A DNA stretch of 64,000 bases from Acidobacteriota bacterium. GTDB taxonomy: Bacteria; Acidobacteriota; Terriglobia; Bryobacterales; Bryobacteraceae. A program made the translations under genes and the position numbers. The stretch lies in NCBI GenBank assembly GCA_003223115.1, contig QHXW01000152.1, positions 1 through 64,000 on the forward strand. Reading direction: 5' to 3'. This document shows positions 24,712 to 33,536 of this stretch, one piece after another (the first letter of the stretch is position 1; every line of letters begins with the position of its first letter). The notes under the pieces were generated by a model, which did no database searches, was not told the origin of the DNA, and saw only the letters and a program-made list of their open reading frames with translations.

Positions 24712-26325
24712 TCATTCGGTGGCCACAGGACCTTCACCGCGCGAAAGCTCCATTAGGATTTTCTCGCGTCGCCGGGTGGCGGCTCTGACCGCGGACTCCA
24801 TGGCGATCCAGTAGAACACCGCGCCCAGCACCGCCGCGAAGGTCAGGATCAGATAAAAAATCACGTTGCTGTTAAACACATAGCGAGCCCAGAAGGCCAG
24901 AAAAACCGGCAGCAGCGCCAAGGGATAAAAAACGAAGATGAGGGCCTGCAGACGGCTTGCCGCGCCGCCCTGCGACACGCGCTCCGGATTCATGGCCCGC
25001 GGAAAATGCACTGAGCTGAGATTGCCGATGCCGAGAAGGTACGAACCCACGATGGCCGTCACCGCGAAGGCTTCCACAATTTTCGCCGGCGCGATCGCGA
25101 TATGTACCACGAGGCAGGCGGCAGTCACGGCAAGCATTTCGAAAAGAATGAAAAACGTGGCGGCCAGATTTTTTGCGGCGAGCGATTTTCCGACCGAAAC
25201 CGGCATCGAGAAATATACCTGGGCCGAGGCGCGGTCGAACCCAAAGGCGTTGAGGTAAGAAACTTGGCCAAGTAGCGTCAGTGCGTAGACGCTGACCACA
25301 GTCAGAAAATTATCGGCCAGCACGGAGCTGCCCCGGCCCATCACGATCGGCAACCAGACCACCAGTCCGAACGAGAAACCCATGATGAACACCAGCCGAA
25401 AACGGGGAGTCCGGCTGAGCGAGCGCAGTTCCTTCTCCACCATGACCGCGACCGGGTCCGGCAGAAATATTGATGGGATGCGATACATTGCATCCATCCA
25501 CCACCGGCCGCGCCCGTTAGCTCCGGCGCGTGCACTGGCCGCGGCTTGTGCATCGTGACGCAAGCTACGCTCAAATTGCCAGCGGCCGAAGACCCAGGCG
25601 GCAGCAGTCCAGCAGCAAAGCGCCCCCGCGGGCGCAACCACGCTTACACCCAGCACGAGTTCCGACACAGCGCCCCAGGGCCAGAGTGCGGCAGGCGATT
25701 CGGCAAATCTCCGCCACCAGGGTCCAATGGGCGCTCTTGAGACCAACAAGAGTTGCGGAACGGCGGCGCCAGTAGCCAGCGCGAGCATCAGGATTTCCCG
25801 CAAGCAGCGGTGGGTCAGCATGCGTTCCAACAAGCTCCGTAAACCCGCCGACAGAAGCAGATTGAAAAGGACGAACACGAAATACGGCGCAGCCAGACGC
25901 GGCGTGGCGCGAAAACCGCCATAGAGTGGATTGCGGAACAGCCCGACGAGGCTCCCCGCCAGAATCAGAAGCATCTCGGCACAGGTCGTGATGCGCAGCA
26001 GGATCTCGATGAAGAAAAGGCTACGGTGTGGAACGGGATAAGCCAGCAACTTCTTCAAATCGAGTGAAGCGCCAAAGCTGGCCGAAACGATCGGCGCGAA
26101 CTGCCAATAAAGAAATACGAAAAACAAACCGGCGGGGAGCCCGCGACGCAGTGCCTCACTGGTGTTGACCGAAGACGCGAATTCTTCTGCCATGAGCGCC
26201 AGAAACGTCCAGAAGCCATACCAGACGGCCGCGGTGATCAAGGAAAAGATAGCCCCGCGCCGCCTGGAATCCAGACGAAAGCTGCGCATGCTGAGCCATT
26301 GCGCGCGGAGAATGGCTTCTATCAT
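24712..26325 (-). CDS. ABC transporter permease (ABC-2 type), polytopic membrane protein
   Basis: A 537-residue membrane protein with about ten to twelve hydrophobic segments in two blocks, separated by a polar loop (about residues 265-310). It starts at ATG 26325, 31 bp after the stop of the ATPase gene, so the two form an export system. No sequence motif names the substrate. Its build resembles the permease partners of YbhF/CcmA-like ATPases in Acidobacteria and Planctomycetes. A hydrophobic tail is followed by a short charged C-terminus. Confidence 0.75.
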   Translation of the reverse strand: MIEAILRAQWLSMRSFRLDSRRRGAIFSLITAAVWYGFWTFLALMAEEFASSVNTSEALRRGLPAGLFFVFLYWQFAPIVSASFGASLDLKKLLAYPVPHRSLFFIEILLRITTCAEMLLILAGSLVGLFRNPLYGGFRATPRLAAPYFVFVLFNLLLSAGLRSLLERMLTHRCLREILMLALATGAAVPQLLLVSRAPIGPWWRRFAESPAALWPWGAVSELVLGVSVVAPAGALCCWTAAAWVFGRWQFERSLRHDAQAAASARAGANGRGRWWMDAMYRIPSIFLPDPVAVMVEKELRSLSRTPRFRLVFIMGFSFGLVVWLPIVMGRGSSVLADNFLTVVSVYALTLLGQVSYLNAFGFDRASAQVYFSMPVSVGKSLAAKNLAATFFILFEMLAVTAACLVVHIAIAPAKIVEAFAVTAIVGSYLLGIGNLSSVHFPRAMNPERVSQGGAASRLQALIFVFYPLALLPVFLAFWARYVFNSNVIFYLILTFAAVLGAVFYWIAMESAVRAATRRREKILMELSRGEGPVATE

Positions 26326-26356
26326 TGCACGCGGTTCCGCACATCCGGCTGCCACT

Positions 26357-27112
26357 TCACAGCCAGTCCAGCCTTTCAAAGGCTCCCTCGGCGCCCACCA
26401 CACGCACGAACACGTCCTCGAGCGTTTCCGACCCGGAACGGAGATCCTGCATGGCGCCTTCGCGTACGAGCTTCCCCTCGTGAATGATGGCCACGCGGTC
26501 GCAAAGCCTTTCCACGACTTCCAGCACGTGCGATGTCAGAAAGATGGTTGCGCCGTGCCGCACCTGGTCGATCAGAATGTCCTTCATGAGCCGGGCCCCC
26601 ACGGCATCCACACCTTCAAACGGCTCATCCATGAGAAACAGCTCCGGACGATGAATGAGTGAAGCCGCCATGGCGACGCGCTTACGCATGCCTTTCGAGT
26701 ACTCGGCGATCAGCTTGCGTGGCTCGTGCAGCTCAAATAGTTCGAGAAGTTCGCCAGCGCGCGCCTTCGCCACAATGCGCGTGAGACCGTACATCCGGCC
26801 CACGAACTCCAAGAATTCCGCCCCTGTTAATCGATCGAAAAGCAGCGACTCGTCGGGCACCAGTCCGATGCGCTTCTTGATTTCCAGTTCCTCATCCGGC
26901 ATGCGGAGACCGAGCAACTCGATCTCGCCGGACGACGGTGGAATGAGCCCTGTGAGCATGCGAATGGTAGTGGACTTCCCCGCCCCGTTGGGACCAAGAA
27001 ACCCGAAAAAACAGCCGTGCGGAACAGTAAGTGTCAGACCGTCAACTGCTGCTTTGGTTCCGTAGACCTTGCGCAGGTTGCGGACGCTGATGGCCGGCGC
27101 GGATTCGTTCAT
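26357..27112 (-). CDS. ABC transporter ATP-binding protein (CcmA family)
   Basis: A 251-residue ATPase that pairs with the permease just downstream. Walker A is GPNGAGKST (about residue 40), the Q-loop region is VPDESLLFDRLTGAEFLEF, the signature is YSKGMRKRVAMAASL (about 139-153), and Walker B is ELFLMDEPFEGVD with the switch His in LTSHVLEVVE. I start at ATG 27112, where the ABC fold begins (SVRNLRKVYGTKAAVDG); the longer open frame adds 42 unrelated residues. Confidence 0.88.
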   Translation of the reverse strand: MNESAPAISVRNLRKVYGTKAAVDGLTLTVPHGCFFGFLGPNGAGKSTTIRMLTGLIPPSSGEIELLGLRMPDEELEIKKRIGLVPDESLLFDRLTGAEFLEFVGRMYGLTRIVAKARAGELLELFELHEPRKLIAEYSKGMRKRVAMAASLIHRPELFLMDEPFEGVDAVGARLMKDILIDQVRHGATIFLTSHVLEVVERLCDRVAIIHEGKLVREGAMQDLRSGSETLEDVFVRVVGAEGAFERLDWL

Positions 27113-27224
27113 GAAAATCTCATGGTAGGACAGGCGACGTTGCGTGTCCATTTTTCCCTGCAGAACTAATTGCCGGCAAGCCCGAATAAGTAGCGCAGCG
27201 CGGGCAAGTGTTAGTCTTAGCAAC

Positions 27225-28376
27225 ATGCGCTTTGCCATCCTGCTGGTTTCGCTGTCGCTTGCATTCGCTCAAAAGAATGAACCACAAAAGACAACTTTCG
27301 AAGGCGAGCCAGCGTTGGTGCTGTCGAACGGAGCACTGGAGTTGACGGTATTGCCTAAGGGCAGTACGTTCGCGCGCTTGATCATGACGAATGACGCGGA
27401 AAAAATGAGCCCTCTGTGGGACCCCATTCGCATGGCGCGTGAGGCCGGCGAGAAGGACATCTTTCAATCATCACTCGGCCATTTCGTCTGCGTGGACGGT
27501 TTCGGCTCCGTGTCATCCGAGGAAGAAGCCGCAGGCTTGCCTGGGCACGGAGAGGCACACGAGCGGCCATTTGAAATGAAGTTCTACGGAAAAGAAGGCC
27601 GCACTACGACTCTGACACTCGCCACCAAACTGCCTCTGACCGGGGAGATGTTTGCGCGCACCGTGCGCATGGTGGACGGTGAAAATGTCATCTACGTCCA
27701 AAGTGAGCTCGAGAGCTTGCTGGCTTTCGATCGCCCGGCGTTCTGGGCCGAGCATGCAACCATCGGGTCACCGTTTCTCGAGCCTGGCGTGACCGTCGTC
27801 GACATGTCGGCGCACCGCGCCAAGACGCGGCCGTACCAGGCTGAAAAAGGCGGGCTGCCCCACAGACTACCCTCGGATAAGGAATTCACCTGGCCCGAAG
27901 CGCCGGGACTACGTGTGCGCAAGATCGATCTGCGAGCTGCGCCGGCCGACCCCAATTCCGGAGACCACACGACTTGCCTGATGGATTCGGCGCGCACCCT
28001 GGTGTTCGTCACGGCGCTCCACCCTGAAAAACATCTGCTGCTCGGCTATCTGTTCAAGCCGCAGGAATTTCCATGGACCCAAAACTGGGAATATTATCCA
28101 TTGAATAAGAAGCTCGCCCGCGGCCTCGAGTTCTCCACTCAACCATTCGATGTGCCGCGGCGCGAAGTGGTGCAGTTGAACTCTATGTTCGGAACGCCGG
28201 TGTTTCGATGGCTGCCGGCCCGCACAAAAATCGAATCGCGATTCCTGATGTTCTGGACGCGTACGCCCGAAGGCATGCGCAAAATTGACGATGTGCGGCT
28301 TCAGAACGGAAAAATTACCATTGAAGACCACAGGGCGCGCAAGCAGGTGACGCTGGACGCATCATTGCCTATTTAG
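27225..28376 (+). CDS. Exported protein with aldose-epimerase-like (galactose mutarotase) fold
   Basis: A 383-residue exported protein. Residues 1-15 form a short signal peptide (MRFAILLVSLSLAFA). The sequence VLSNGALELTVLPKGSTFARLI, followed by SPLWDP and a long run of beta strands, resembles proteins with the galactose mutarotase-like super-beta-sandwich. His, Asp and Glu residues are abundant (GHGEAHERPFEMKFYG), but I cannot point to the classical catalytic pair with certainty. It is divergent from the ABC ATPase with a 112-bp spacer. Function unknown; probably carbohydrate-related. Confidence 0.6.
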   Translation: MRFAILLVSLSLAFAQKNEPQKTTFEGEPALVLSNGALELTVLPKGSTFARLIMTNDAEKMSPLWDPIRMAREAGEKDIFQSSLGHFVCVDGFGSVSSEEEAAGLPGHGEAHERPFEMKFYGKEGRTTTLTLATKLPLTGEMFARTVRMVDGENVIYVQSELESLLAFDRPAFWAEHATIGSPFLEPGVTVVDMSAHRAKTRPYQAEKGGLPHRLPSDKEFTWPEAPGLRVRKIDLRAAPADPNSGDHTTCLMDSARTLVFVTALHPEKHLLLGYLFKPQEFPWTQNWEYYPLNKKLARGLEFSTQPFDVPRREVVQLNSMFGTPVFRWLPARTKIESRFLMFWTRTPEGMRKIDDVRLQNGKITIEDHRARKQVTLDASLPI

Positions 28377-28559
28377 GCGTAGATCACACCCCGCATTGAC
28401 AGGCAAAGACTGCGCGCGGCACACGTCCCTGGCCGGTGGCGCAGACTTGCTCTGCCTCTCCATCCCGCTCGCCTGTGGCCTCGCGTTGGTATATACTCCT
28501 GAACTCTATGAAACAATCCTCGTACTCTGCCTCTTCGCCGCGGCTCTTTGCGCCGCGTC

Positions 28560-28726
28560 GAATACGGAAGCGTTACGCATCACTCGAACATGGATGTGTA
28601 CGACCACGCAGTGAAGCGCGATTTGATGGAACCGCTGCGGTGATTGCGTCCGTGGTGTATGGCGCCGCGAACCGGGCGGAGATGCTGCCGCGCAAAGCGC
28701 TGCCGCCGCCGCTGAAAAAGAGATAG
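28560..28726 (+). pseudogene. Relic of the C-terminus of an M28 peptidase gene
   Basis: The stretch reads EYGSVTHHSNMDVYDHAVKRDLM in one frame, then shifts by one base at about 28642 and continues AAVIASVVYGAANRAEMLPRKALPPPLKKR to a TAG at 28724-28726. It matches, position for position, the end of the intact M28 peptidase at 42460-44127 (THHSNMDVYDHL, then MASIVYDTATRLEMLPRKELPKP). Everything upstream of this tail is gone. The 180 bp between 28377 and 28559 hold nothing I recognise. Confidence 0.8.
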
Positions 28727-28727
28727 A

Positions 28728-29849
28728 TTACGGAACTTCGCAAACGTAAACTTGTGTGTGACCCGTGCGGTCACTGGCGAAGGCCACGCGCTTTTCATCA
28801 GGAGAAAACGATGGGTGCGGGTGCGTCCACTGCGGACCATAGACCGAGTCCGTGGGCATTTCCATCCAGCTCAGCGCTCGATCGCGGCTCGCGCCGGCAG
28901 CGGCGGCCATGAACTCTTCGGCTAGCGCATAGCGTGACATGCGCCACTGGGTACCCTGGCTGCTCGCCTCAGAAAGACAAAGTAGGCGCCGGGCTCCAGT
29001 TTTGACCTCGATCAAATGCAAGCCTACGTCAGGATCATTCGTGTCGCACAACACGTGGGTACCGGCGCGGGTCGGAGTGATGTGCCAGGCATTGAATTCG
29101 GTGATGGTGCGAATCTCGCGAGTGGTCCAATCCATGCTGCACAGCGCTCGCGGCCACACAGTGAACACCAGGTTTCCCGTGCGTCCGAGAAAAGTTTCGT
29201 GCACCACGAACTCGTCGTTGCCATGCTCGTATAAGCACTCGAGGCCCGTACCGTCACGCCGGACACGGTGGATGCGCGGCGCAGGGTCGCCCGAAAATTC
29301 GATCCATTCCGGCTCGAGCGGATGAAATTGCGGGTGGATCACGGTTCGCGGAAACGGGATCACTTTCCAGCCGGAGCCATCCGTTCGGCCCGCGACCAAC
29401 CCATGCTGGGAGCTCTGTTTGATCGCGGCAGTCATCCATTCACCTGAACCGCCGAGTGAACACTCGCCCAGTTGCGCCCCGGCAAACTCAATGATCGACC
29501 GCTCCTCTAAAGTTTCGCGCCGGATTTCCCAGATACTTCCGCCGCGCACAAAGAAAACGTGCCGGCCATCCGGGTGTATCGCGGGTGAGAACGGGTGTAT
29601 GGCCGGGCCTTCGGTCAATTGCCGGATTTGGCCGTGGGGATATGTCGCGATCTCGAATAACTGCGCCGAGCCGGTGCGATAAGAAATAAAAATCAGAGTC
29701 TCACCGTCCGGAGTGAAGGAGCTCTGCAAAAAGTAGGTCGGGTGATTGATGGATGCGTGGGAGGTCAACTGGTGAATTGTGGCGCGGGTCGCACGATCCC
29801 GGTACGTCGAATGTTCCGGCTGGTAACACGTGCCTTTGCCGGACATCAT
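28728..29849 (-). CDS. Oligogalacturonate-lyase-like beta-propeller protein
   Basis: A 373-residue protein without a signal peptide. It shows repeated propeller strands of the TolB/WD40-like type (FTPDGETLIFISYRTG near residue 45, AIHPDGRHVFFVRGG near 90, FSPDEKRVAFASDRTG near 350). The N-terminal order (RATRATIHQLTS, then NHPTYFLQSSFTPDG) resembles the oligogalacturonate lyase family PL22, and VVHETFLGRTGNLVFTVW could hold the family histidine. Pectin-fragment degradation is thus possible but not shown. Its start overlaps the stop of the methyltransferase gene by four bases. Confidence 0.6.
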   Translation of the reverse strand: MMSGKGTCYQPEHSTYRDRATRATIHQLTSHASINHPTYFLQSSFTPDGETLIFISYRTGSAQLFEIATYPHGQIRQLTEGPAIHPFSPAIHPDGRHVFFVRGGSIWEIRRETLEERSIIEFAGAQLGECSLGGSGEWMTAAIKQSSQHGLVAGRTDGSGWKVIPFPRTVIHPQFHPLEPEWIEFSGDPAPRIHRVRRDGTGLECLYEHGNDEFVVHETFLGRTGNLVFTVWPRALCSMDWTTREIRTITEFNAWHITPTRAGTHVLCDTNDPDVGLHLIEVKTGARRLLCLSEASSQGTQWRMSRYALAEEFMAAAAGASRDRALSWMEMPTDSVYGPQWTHPHPSFSPDEKRVAFASDRTGHTQVYVCEVP

Positions 29850-30520
29850 TGCTTCGAAGCCTTCCGAAAAATGAGGATGTGCTGGCGCGGAAGCGTTTCG
29901 AGATCTTTATCCAGGCGGAAACCTTCCGGCTCAACTTCGGCCCGCACTTCGGTGATGCTCATCTTGTGCTCGGGCCGGATCGGAATATCGGGATCCTCTT
30001 TCCGGTATTCGAGCAACACCAGGCGGCCGTCGGGTTTCAGCGATTCGCGAATTTTTCGCAGCATCTTTTCGGGTTCGGAAAACTCGTGATACACATCCAC
30101 CAGCAGCACCACGTCCATCTGAGCGACAGGCAGCTTCGGATCATCCTCTACGCCGAGCACGGGTTCGACGTTGGTGAAATGCCGGTCTGCCATATTTTTC
30201 CTCAGCGCCTCGAGCATTTGACGCTGAATGTCATTCGCGAAGACTTTTCCTGAAGCGCCCACCCGCCCGGCGATCCTCCAGGTGAAATATCCGACTCCGG
30301 CGCCGATATCCGCCACGGCACTCCCTGCCGCGATCCCGATCGCATCAAGCGCCGCATCGGGCGCTTCCTCCGATTCACGTTCGGGCCGCACCAGCCAATC
30401 CGCGCCACTGGCACCCATGACCGACGCGATGCGCCGCCCAGTGACGGGGTGGACCTGTTCGGCGCAGAGTAGCGACAAGAAACAGAAGAGCAGGCCAAGA
30501 AGGCGCAACATTCTTCTCAT
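29846..30520 (-). CDS. Exported class I SAM-dependent methyltransferase
   Basis: A 224-residue protein. Residues 1-20 form a hydrophobic signal or anchor (MRRMLRLLGLLFCFLSLLCA); start chosen at ATG 30520 to include it. The Rossmann core shows motif I as ADIGAGVGYFTWRIA (about residues 69-83), then VFANDIQ with the acidic residue of motif II, then MDVVLLVDVYHEF. Such exported methyltransferases with a signal peptide recur in Solibacter-like genomes; their substrate is unknown, and how SAM would reach them outside the cytoplasm is unclear. Translationally coupled to the lyase-like gene. Confidence 0.75.
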   Translation of the reverse strand: MRRMLRLLGLLFCFLSLLCAEQVHPVTGRRIASVMGASGADWLVRPERESEEAPDAALDAIGIAAGSAVADIGAGVGYFTWRIAGRVGASGKVFANDIQRQMLEALRKNMADRHFTNVEPVLGVEDDPKLPVAQMDVVLLVDVYHEFSEPEKMLRKIRESLKPDGRLVLLEYRKEDPDIPIRPEHKMSITEVRAEVEPEGFRLDKDLETLPRQHILIFRKASKQ

Positions 30521-30599
30521 AGTGACACAGGCACAACGGCGCTGCGGTTCAGGAAATGCTTTGTGACCGGGCAGCCAGTCGTTTACCATTGGAACAGGA

Positions 30600-31592
30600 A
30601 TGCGCTTTACCGAATCCGTTCTGGCTTACCGCCGCTCTCGAATTCTGGTTGTCTCAGCGGCGATGATAGCTGCCATCGCGATCCTCGATTGGAAACTCGC
30701 GAAGGACATGTCGTTCGGCTTTCTCTATTTTTTCCCTATCTTTCTCGCGGCAAGCTGCCTGAGGCAATGGCAAATCGCGGTTGTGGCCGCGGTTTGTGCG
30801 ATTCTCCGCGAAGTAGTCGGACCCTTTGATCTGCGCTATCTGCCCTCGCGCCTGTTCCTGGCTTGGGGTTCTTTCACCGCCGCGGGATGGCTGGTGCGCG
30901 GTGTGCTGGCAAACTGGCAGAAGGTTCGAGAACAACTCTTCGAGATTCAGACGCGAGACCGGCTGCTGCGAGATTCCGAGGAACAGCTCCGTGTGCTGAT
31001 CGAGACCAGCTCAGCGGCGATTCTGACATTGAATAAGAATGGCATTGTCATTCAGGCGAATGAAGCTGCGGGCCGCATGTTGGGGCTGGATGAGAGTGCC
31101 CTTGTTGGTCAGAATATCGGCGCATACCTACCGGCGTTAGCCCGGGTGCCATCTGATCAAAGCGCCCCAGTATTTCGTACCACCATGGAGTGCGAAGGCA
31201 GTAGAGTGAATGGTGAAAAGTTTACCGCGAATGTGTGTTTCTCGACGTATAACTTTGCGGACGAATCGCGGTTAACAGCGGTGATTGCCGAAACCGAGCC
31301 GGCCGTTAACGAGATGCCCGCGTCCCCCGCGGAAAGCTCTGTACCGTTAACTAACCTGGAGCAGATGGTGTTGCGGGGTATTTTCGAAGGAAACAGCAAC
31401 AAGGAGATCGCCGCCAAACTGGACACCTCGGAAAGCGCCGTCAAGAGCACTATCCAGCGGCTGTTCACCAAACTCGGGGCGCGCACCCGCAGCCAGCTCG
31501 TGCGAATTGCTATCGAGCGGCTGGGCAATGAGTTGCAGGCGGTGCCGGGGTCCAAAGCGGCGGCGGCAGATCAAAAGATACTCTCGAAGTAA
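30600..31592 (+). CDS. Membrane-bound PAS-LuxR transcriptional regulator
   Basis: A 330-residue regulator. Residues 17-100 contain three to four membrane spans (AAMIAAIAIL, FLYFFPIFLAA, AVVAAVCAIL). A linker helix leads to a PAS domain (about 120-190; LIETSSAAILTLNKNGIVIQANEAAGRMLG). The C-terminus (about 250-310) is a LuxR-type helix-turn-helix: VLRGIFEGNSNKEIAAKLDTSESAVKSTIQRLFTKL. It thus binds DNA while anchored in the membrane and has no histidine kinase or receiver domain. AGGA lies immediately before the ATG. It is divergent from the methyltransferase gene. Confidence 0.85.
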   Translation: MRFTESVLAYRRSRILVVSAAMIAAIAILDWKLAKDMSFGFLYFFPIFLAASCLRQWQIAVVAAVCAILREVVGPFDLRYLPSRLFLAWGSFTAAGWLVRGVLANWQKVREQLFEIQTRDRLLRDSEEQLRVLIETSSAAILTLNKNGIVIQANEAAGRMLGLDESALVGQNIGAYLPALARVPSDQSAPVFRTTMECEGSRVNGEKFTANVCFSTYNFADESRLTAVIAETEPAVNEMPASPAESSVPLTNLEQMVLRGIFEGNSNKEIAAKLDTSESAVKSTIQRLFTKLGARTRSQLVRIAIERLGNELQAVPGSKAAAADQKILSK

Positions 31593-31962
31593 CAGCAGCA
31601 TCCAAAGATGCCTTGCGCAATCCGACGTTCCGAGCGAAATTGGTTCCATCAGCATTGGTTCTGCTCCTTAAGTTCAAGGGCCGCTGAGAAAGCGGCCCTA
31701 AAAACCCTCCCGAAAAAGCAAAAAAGGTGCCCGTTGGTGTGGCGGGGCCTGTCCGCACGCCACAGAGTACTCCCCTCTTGGCTGCGGCTCACCAGCAGGC
31801 CAGCTATGCCGTTAGAATGGAGGTCCGTGTTCGGGATCCCATGGGCATCCGGTATGACTCGAGTAGGGCAGGGCGCCAGGCCCGTTCTCGGTTGTGACAC
31901 GAAGCGGAACCCTTGGTGGGACGGGCTCAAACGGACCACGGGCTAAAGGAGATCGAAAACCG
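31593..31962. other. 370-bp spacer upstream of the polysaccharide exporter genes
   Basis: No gene is evident. It holds the hairpin at 31678-31698, an A-rich tract near 31725 and a GC-rich leader ending in AAAGGAGAT (31946-31954), the ribosome binding site of the following permease. I searched the leader for known riboswitch cores and recognised none. Confidence 0.5.
31678..31698. terminator. Perfect 8-bp hairpin after the PAS-LuxR gene
   Basis: GGGCCGCT (31678-31685), loop GAGAA, AGCGGCCC (31691-31698). It lies 86 bp after the regulator stop. The plus strand downstream is TAAAAACCC, not a T-run, so it is not a textbook intrinsic terminator; read in the other direction it is also without a T-run. 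It may still end transcription or be an RNA structure. Confidence 0.4.
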
Positions 31963-32775
31963 ATGACACCGGCCCGAAGCACTACCGCTCTAGAAGGCCG
32001 GCCATCCCGCGGATGGCAGGGTGATTACCTTTTCCTTCTACGCCACCTGATCCAGAAGGATTTTAAGATTCGGTACCGGAACATGTCGCTCGGCGTCTTT
32101 TGGTGTCTATTGAACCCGCTGGTGATGATGGGGGCATTGACGTTCGTATTCACCAAGATTTTTCCCGACAACACAACGCCCGGGTTTCCGGTTTTCGTGC
32201 TCTGCGGTCTGGTTCCGTTCAACTTCTTTACACTGGCATGGGCTACGGGAACCAGTTCGCTGACCGAAAACACATCGATCATCAAGCGCGTGCCGGTTCC
32301 GCGTGAGATGATTCCCATCGCCGCAGTGCTCGGAAATTGTCTTCACCTGTTAATCCAGATCACACTGCTGCTGGTTTTGGTGCTGGCCTTTGGGAACCCG
32401 GTGAATCGCCATTGGGTCTGGCTGCCTATGGTGTGGGGTCTGGAAATTATCTTCGTCTGTGGTCTGGCCTTGATTTTCTCCGCGATCAACATTTTTGTGC
32501 GCGACGTCCGGTACCTCGTTGAATCCTGCAACACGCTGCTGTTCTGGGTTGTGCCGATCTTCTATTCGTTCAGCATCATCCCGCAACAATATCGCGAGAT
32601 CTATCAATTCAATCCTGTTTCAGCACTGGTGCTGGCGCTGCGCAATATCCTTTTGGATGCGGTTGCACCTCCAACGTCGCTGCTGATGAAACTGTCGGCC
32701 AGCTCATTGATCGTCCTGGCGCTTGGATTCTTGGTGTTTGGGAAGCTCAAGCGGAAGTTTTACGATTACTTGTAG
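31963..32775 (+). CDS. Polysaccharide ABC exporter permease (Wzm/TagG type)
   Basis: A 270-residue ABC-2 permease. After a polar N-terminus, [24 protein letters not shown] (about residues 30-53) is the typical amphipathic entrance of Wzm-like permeases. Five to six membrane helices follow. It ends in [10 protein letters not shown], as such proteins commonly do. Start at ATG 31963 because GGAG precedes it and the open frame upstream is not protein-like. The partner ATPase begins two bases after the stop. It probably exports an undecaprenyl-linked glycan such as O-antigen, consistent with the sugar genes that follow. Confidence 0.88.
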   Translation: MTPARSTTALEGRPSRGWQGDYLFLLRHLIQKDFKIRYRNMSLGVFWCLLNPLVMMGALTFVFTKIFPDNTTPGFPVFVLCGLVPFNFFTLAWATGTSSLTENTSIIKRVPVPREMIPIAAVLGNCLHLLIQITLLLVLVLAFGNPVNRHWVWLPMVWGLEIIFVCGLALIFSAINIFVRDVRYLVESCNTLLFWVVPIFYSFSIIPQQYREIYQFNPVSALVLALRNILLDAVAPPTSLLMKLSASSLIVLALGFLVFGKLKRKFYDYL

Positions 32776-32777
32776 CC

Positions 32778-33527
32778 ATGGTTGTGGTCGAGTTTGACGC
32801 GGTCTCGAAAAGCTATTCGCATAACGTTGGGGGCAAGCTGCTTCGCGGCCATCTCCAAGAACATTTGCGCGGGATGAAGAGGGAAAAGTTTTGGGCGTTG
32901 AAAGAAGTTTCATTTCGCCTGCAGCAAGGCGAGACCATGGCCGTGGTGGGCCGTAATGGAGCGGGTAAGAGTACTCTATTAGGACTGGTAGCCGGGCTCT
33001 CAGAACCATCCCAAGGTCTTGTAACAGTGAATGGCCGGGTGGCAGCCCTGCTCGAATTGGGCTCGGGTTTCCATCCGGATCTGACGGGCGCTGAGAACCT
33101 GCGCCTAAATGCGGCGTTATTGGGCCTGAGCGGAAGGCGCACTAGTGAGCTGTACGAACAGATTGTCGACTTTTCGGGAATCAGAGATTTCATCGACGAA
33201 GCGCTGCGTACTTACTCGTCCGGCATGATCATGCGGCTAGGTTTTTCCGTGGCAGTTCACGTCGATCCCGATATTCTGATCGTCGACGAAGTTCTGGCGG
33301 TGGGTGATAAGGATTTTCAGGCCAAGTGCTTTGACAAGATTTCAGAATTCAAGCGCTCGGGCAGGACGCTTTTGTTTGTGTCGCATGCCGCGAGCCTGGT
33401 AGAACGGCTGTGCGATCGCGCTATCTGGCTGGACCGTGGTGAGGTCATCATGAACGGTCAGGCGCGGGAGGTGGTGGCCGCCTACACGGGTCAGGTAGCG
33501 GCATCTGCCTCGCCGCCGAAGATTTGA
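32778..33527 (+). CDS. Polysaccharide ABC exporter ATPase (Wzt/TagH type)
   Basis: A 249-residue ATPase. The N-terminus SYSHNVGGKLLRGHLQEHLRG is the insertion that distinguishes Wzt/TagH/RfbE ATPases. Walker A is GRNGAGKST, then the Q-loop and ELGSGFHPDLTGAENL, the signature is YSSGMIMRLGFSVAVH, and Walker B is ILIVDEVLAVGD, all typical of this subfamily. The protein stops soon after the ATPase domain, so it lacks the C-terminal carbohydrate-binding domain found in O9a-type Wzt. Export is then probably not gated by a chain-terminal modification. Confidence 0.9.
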   Translation: MVVVEFDAVSKSYSHNVGGKLLRGHLQEHLRGMKREKFWALKEVSFRLQQGETMAVVGRNGAGKSTLLGLVAGLSEPSQGLVTVNGRVAALLELGSGFHPDLTGAENLRLNAALLGLSGRRTSELYEQIVDFSGIRDFIDEALRTYSSGMIMRLGFSVAVHVDPDILIVDEVLAVGDKDFQAKCFDKISEFKRSGRTLLFVSHAASLVERLCDRAIWLDRGEVIMNGQAREVVAAYTGQVAASASPPKI

Positions 33528-33536
33528 AAACGCCGG

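Noticed and set aside
31840-31960. Riboswitch in the leader of the polysaccharide exporter
   Set aside because: No conserved core of a known riboswitch could be recognised.
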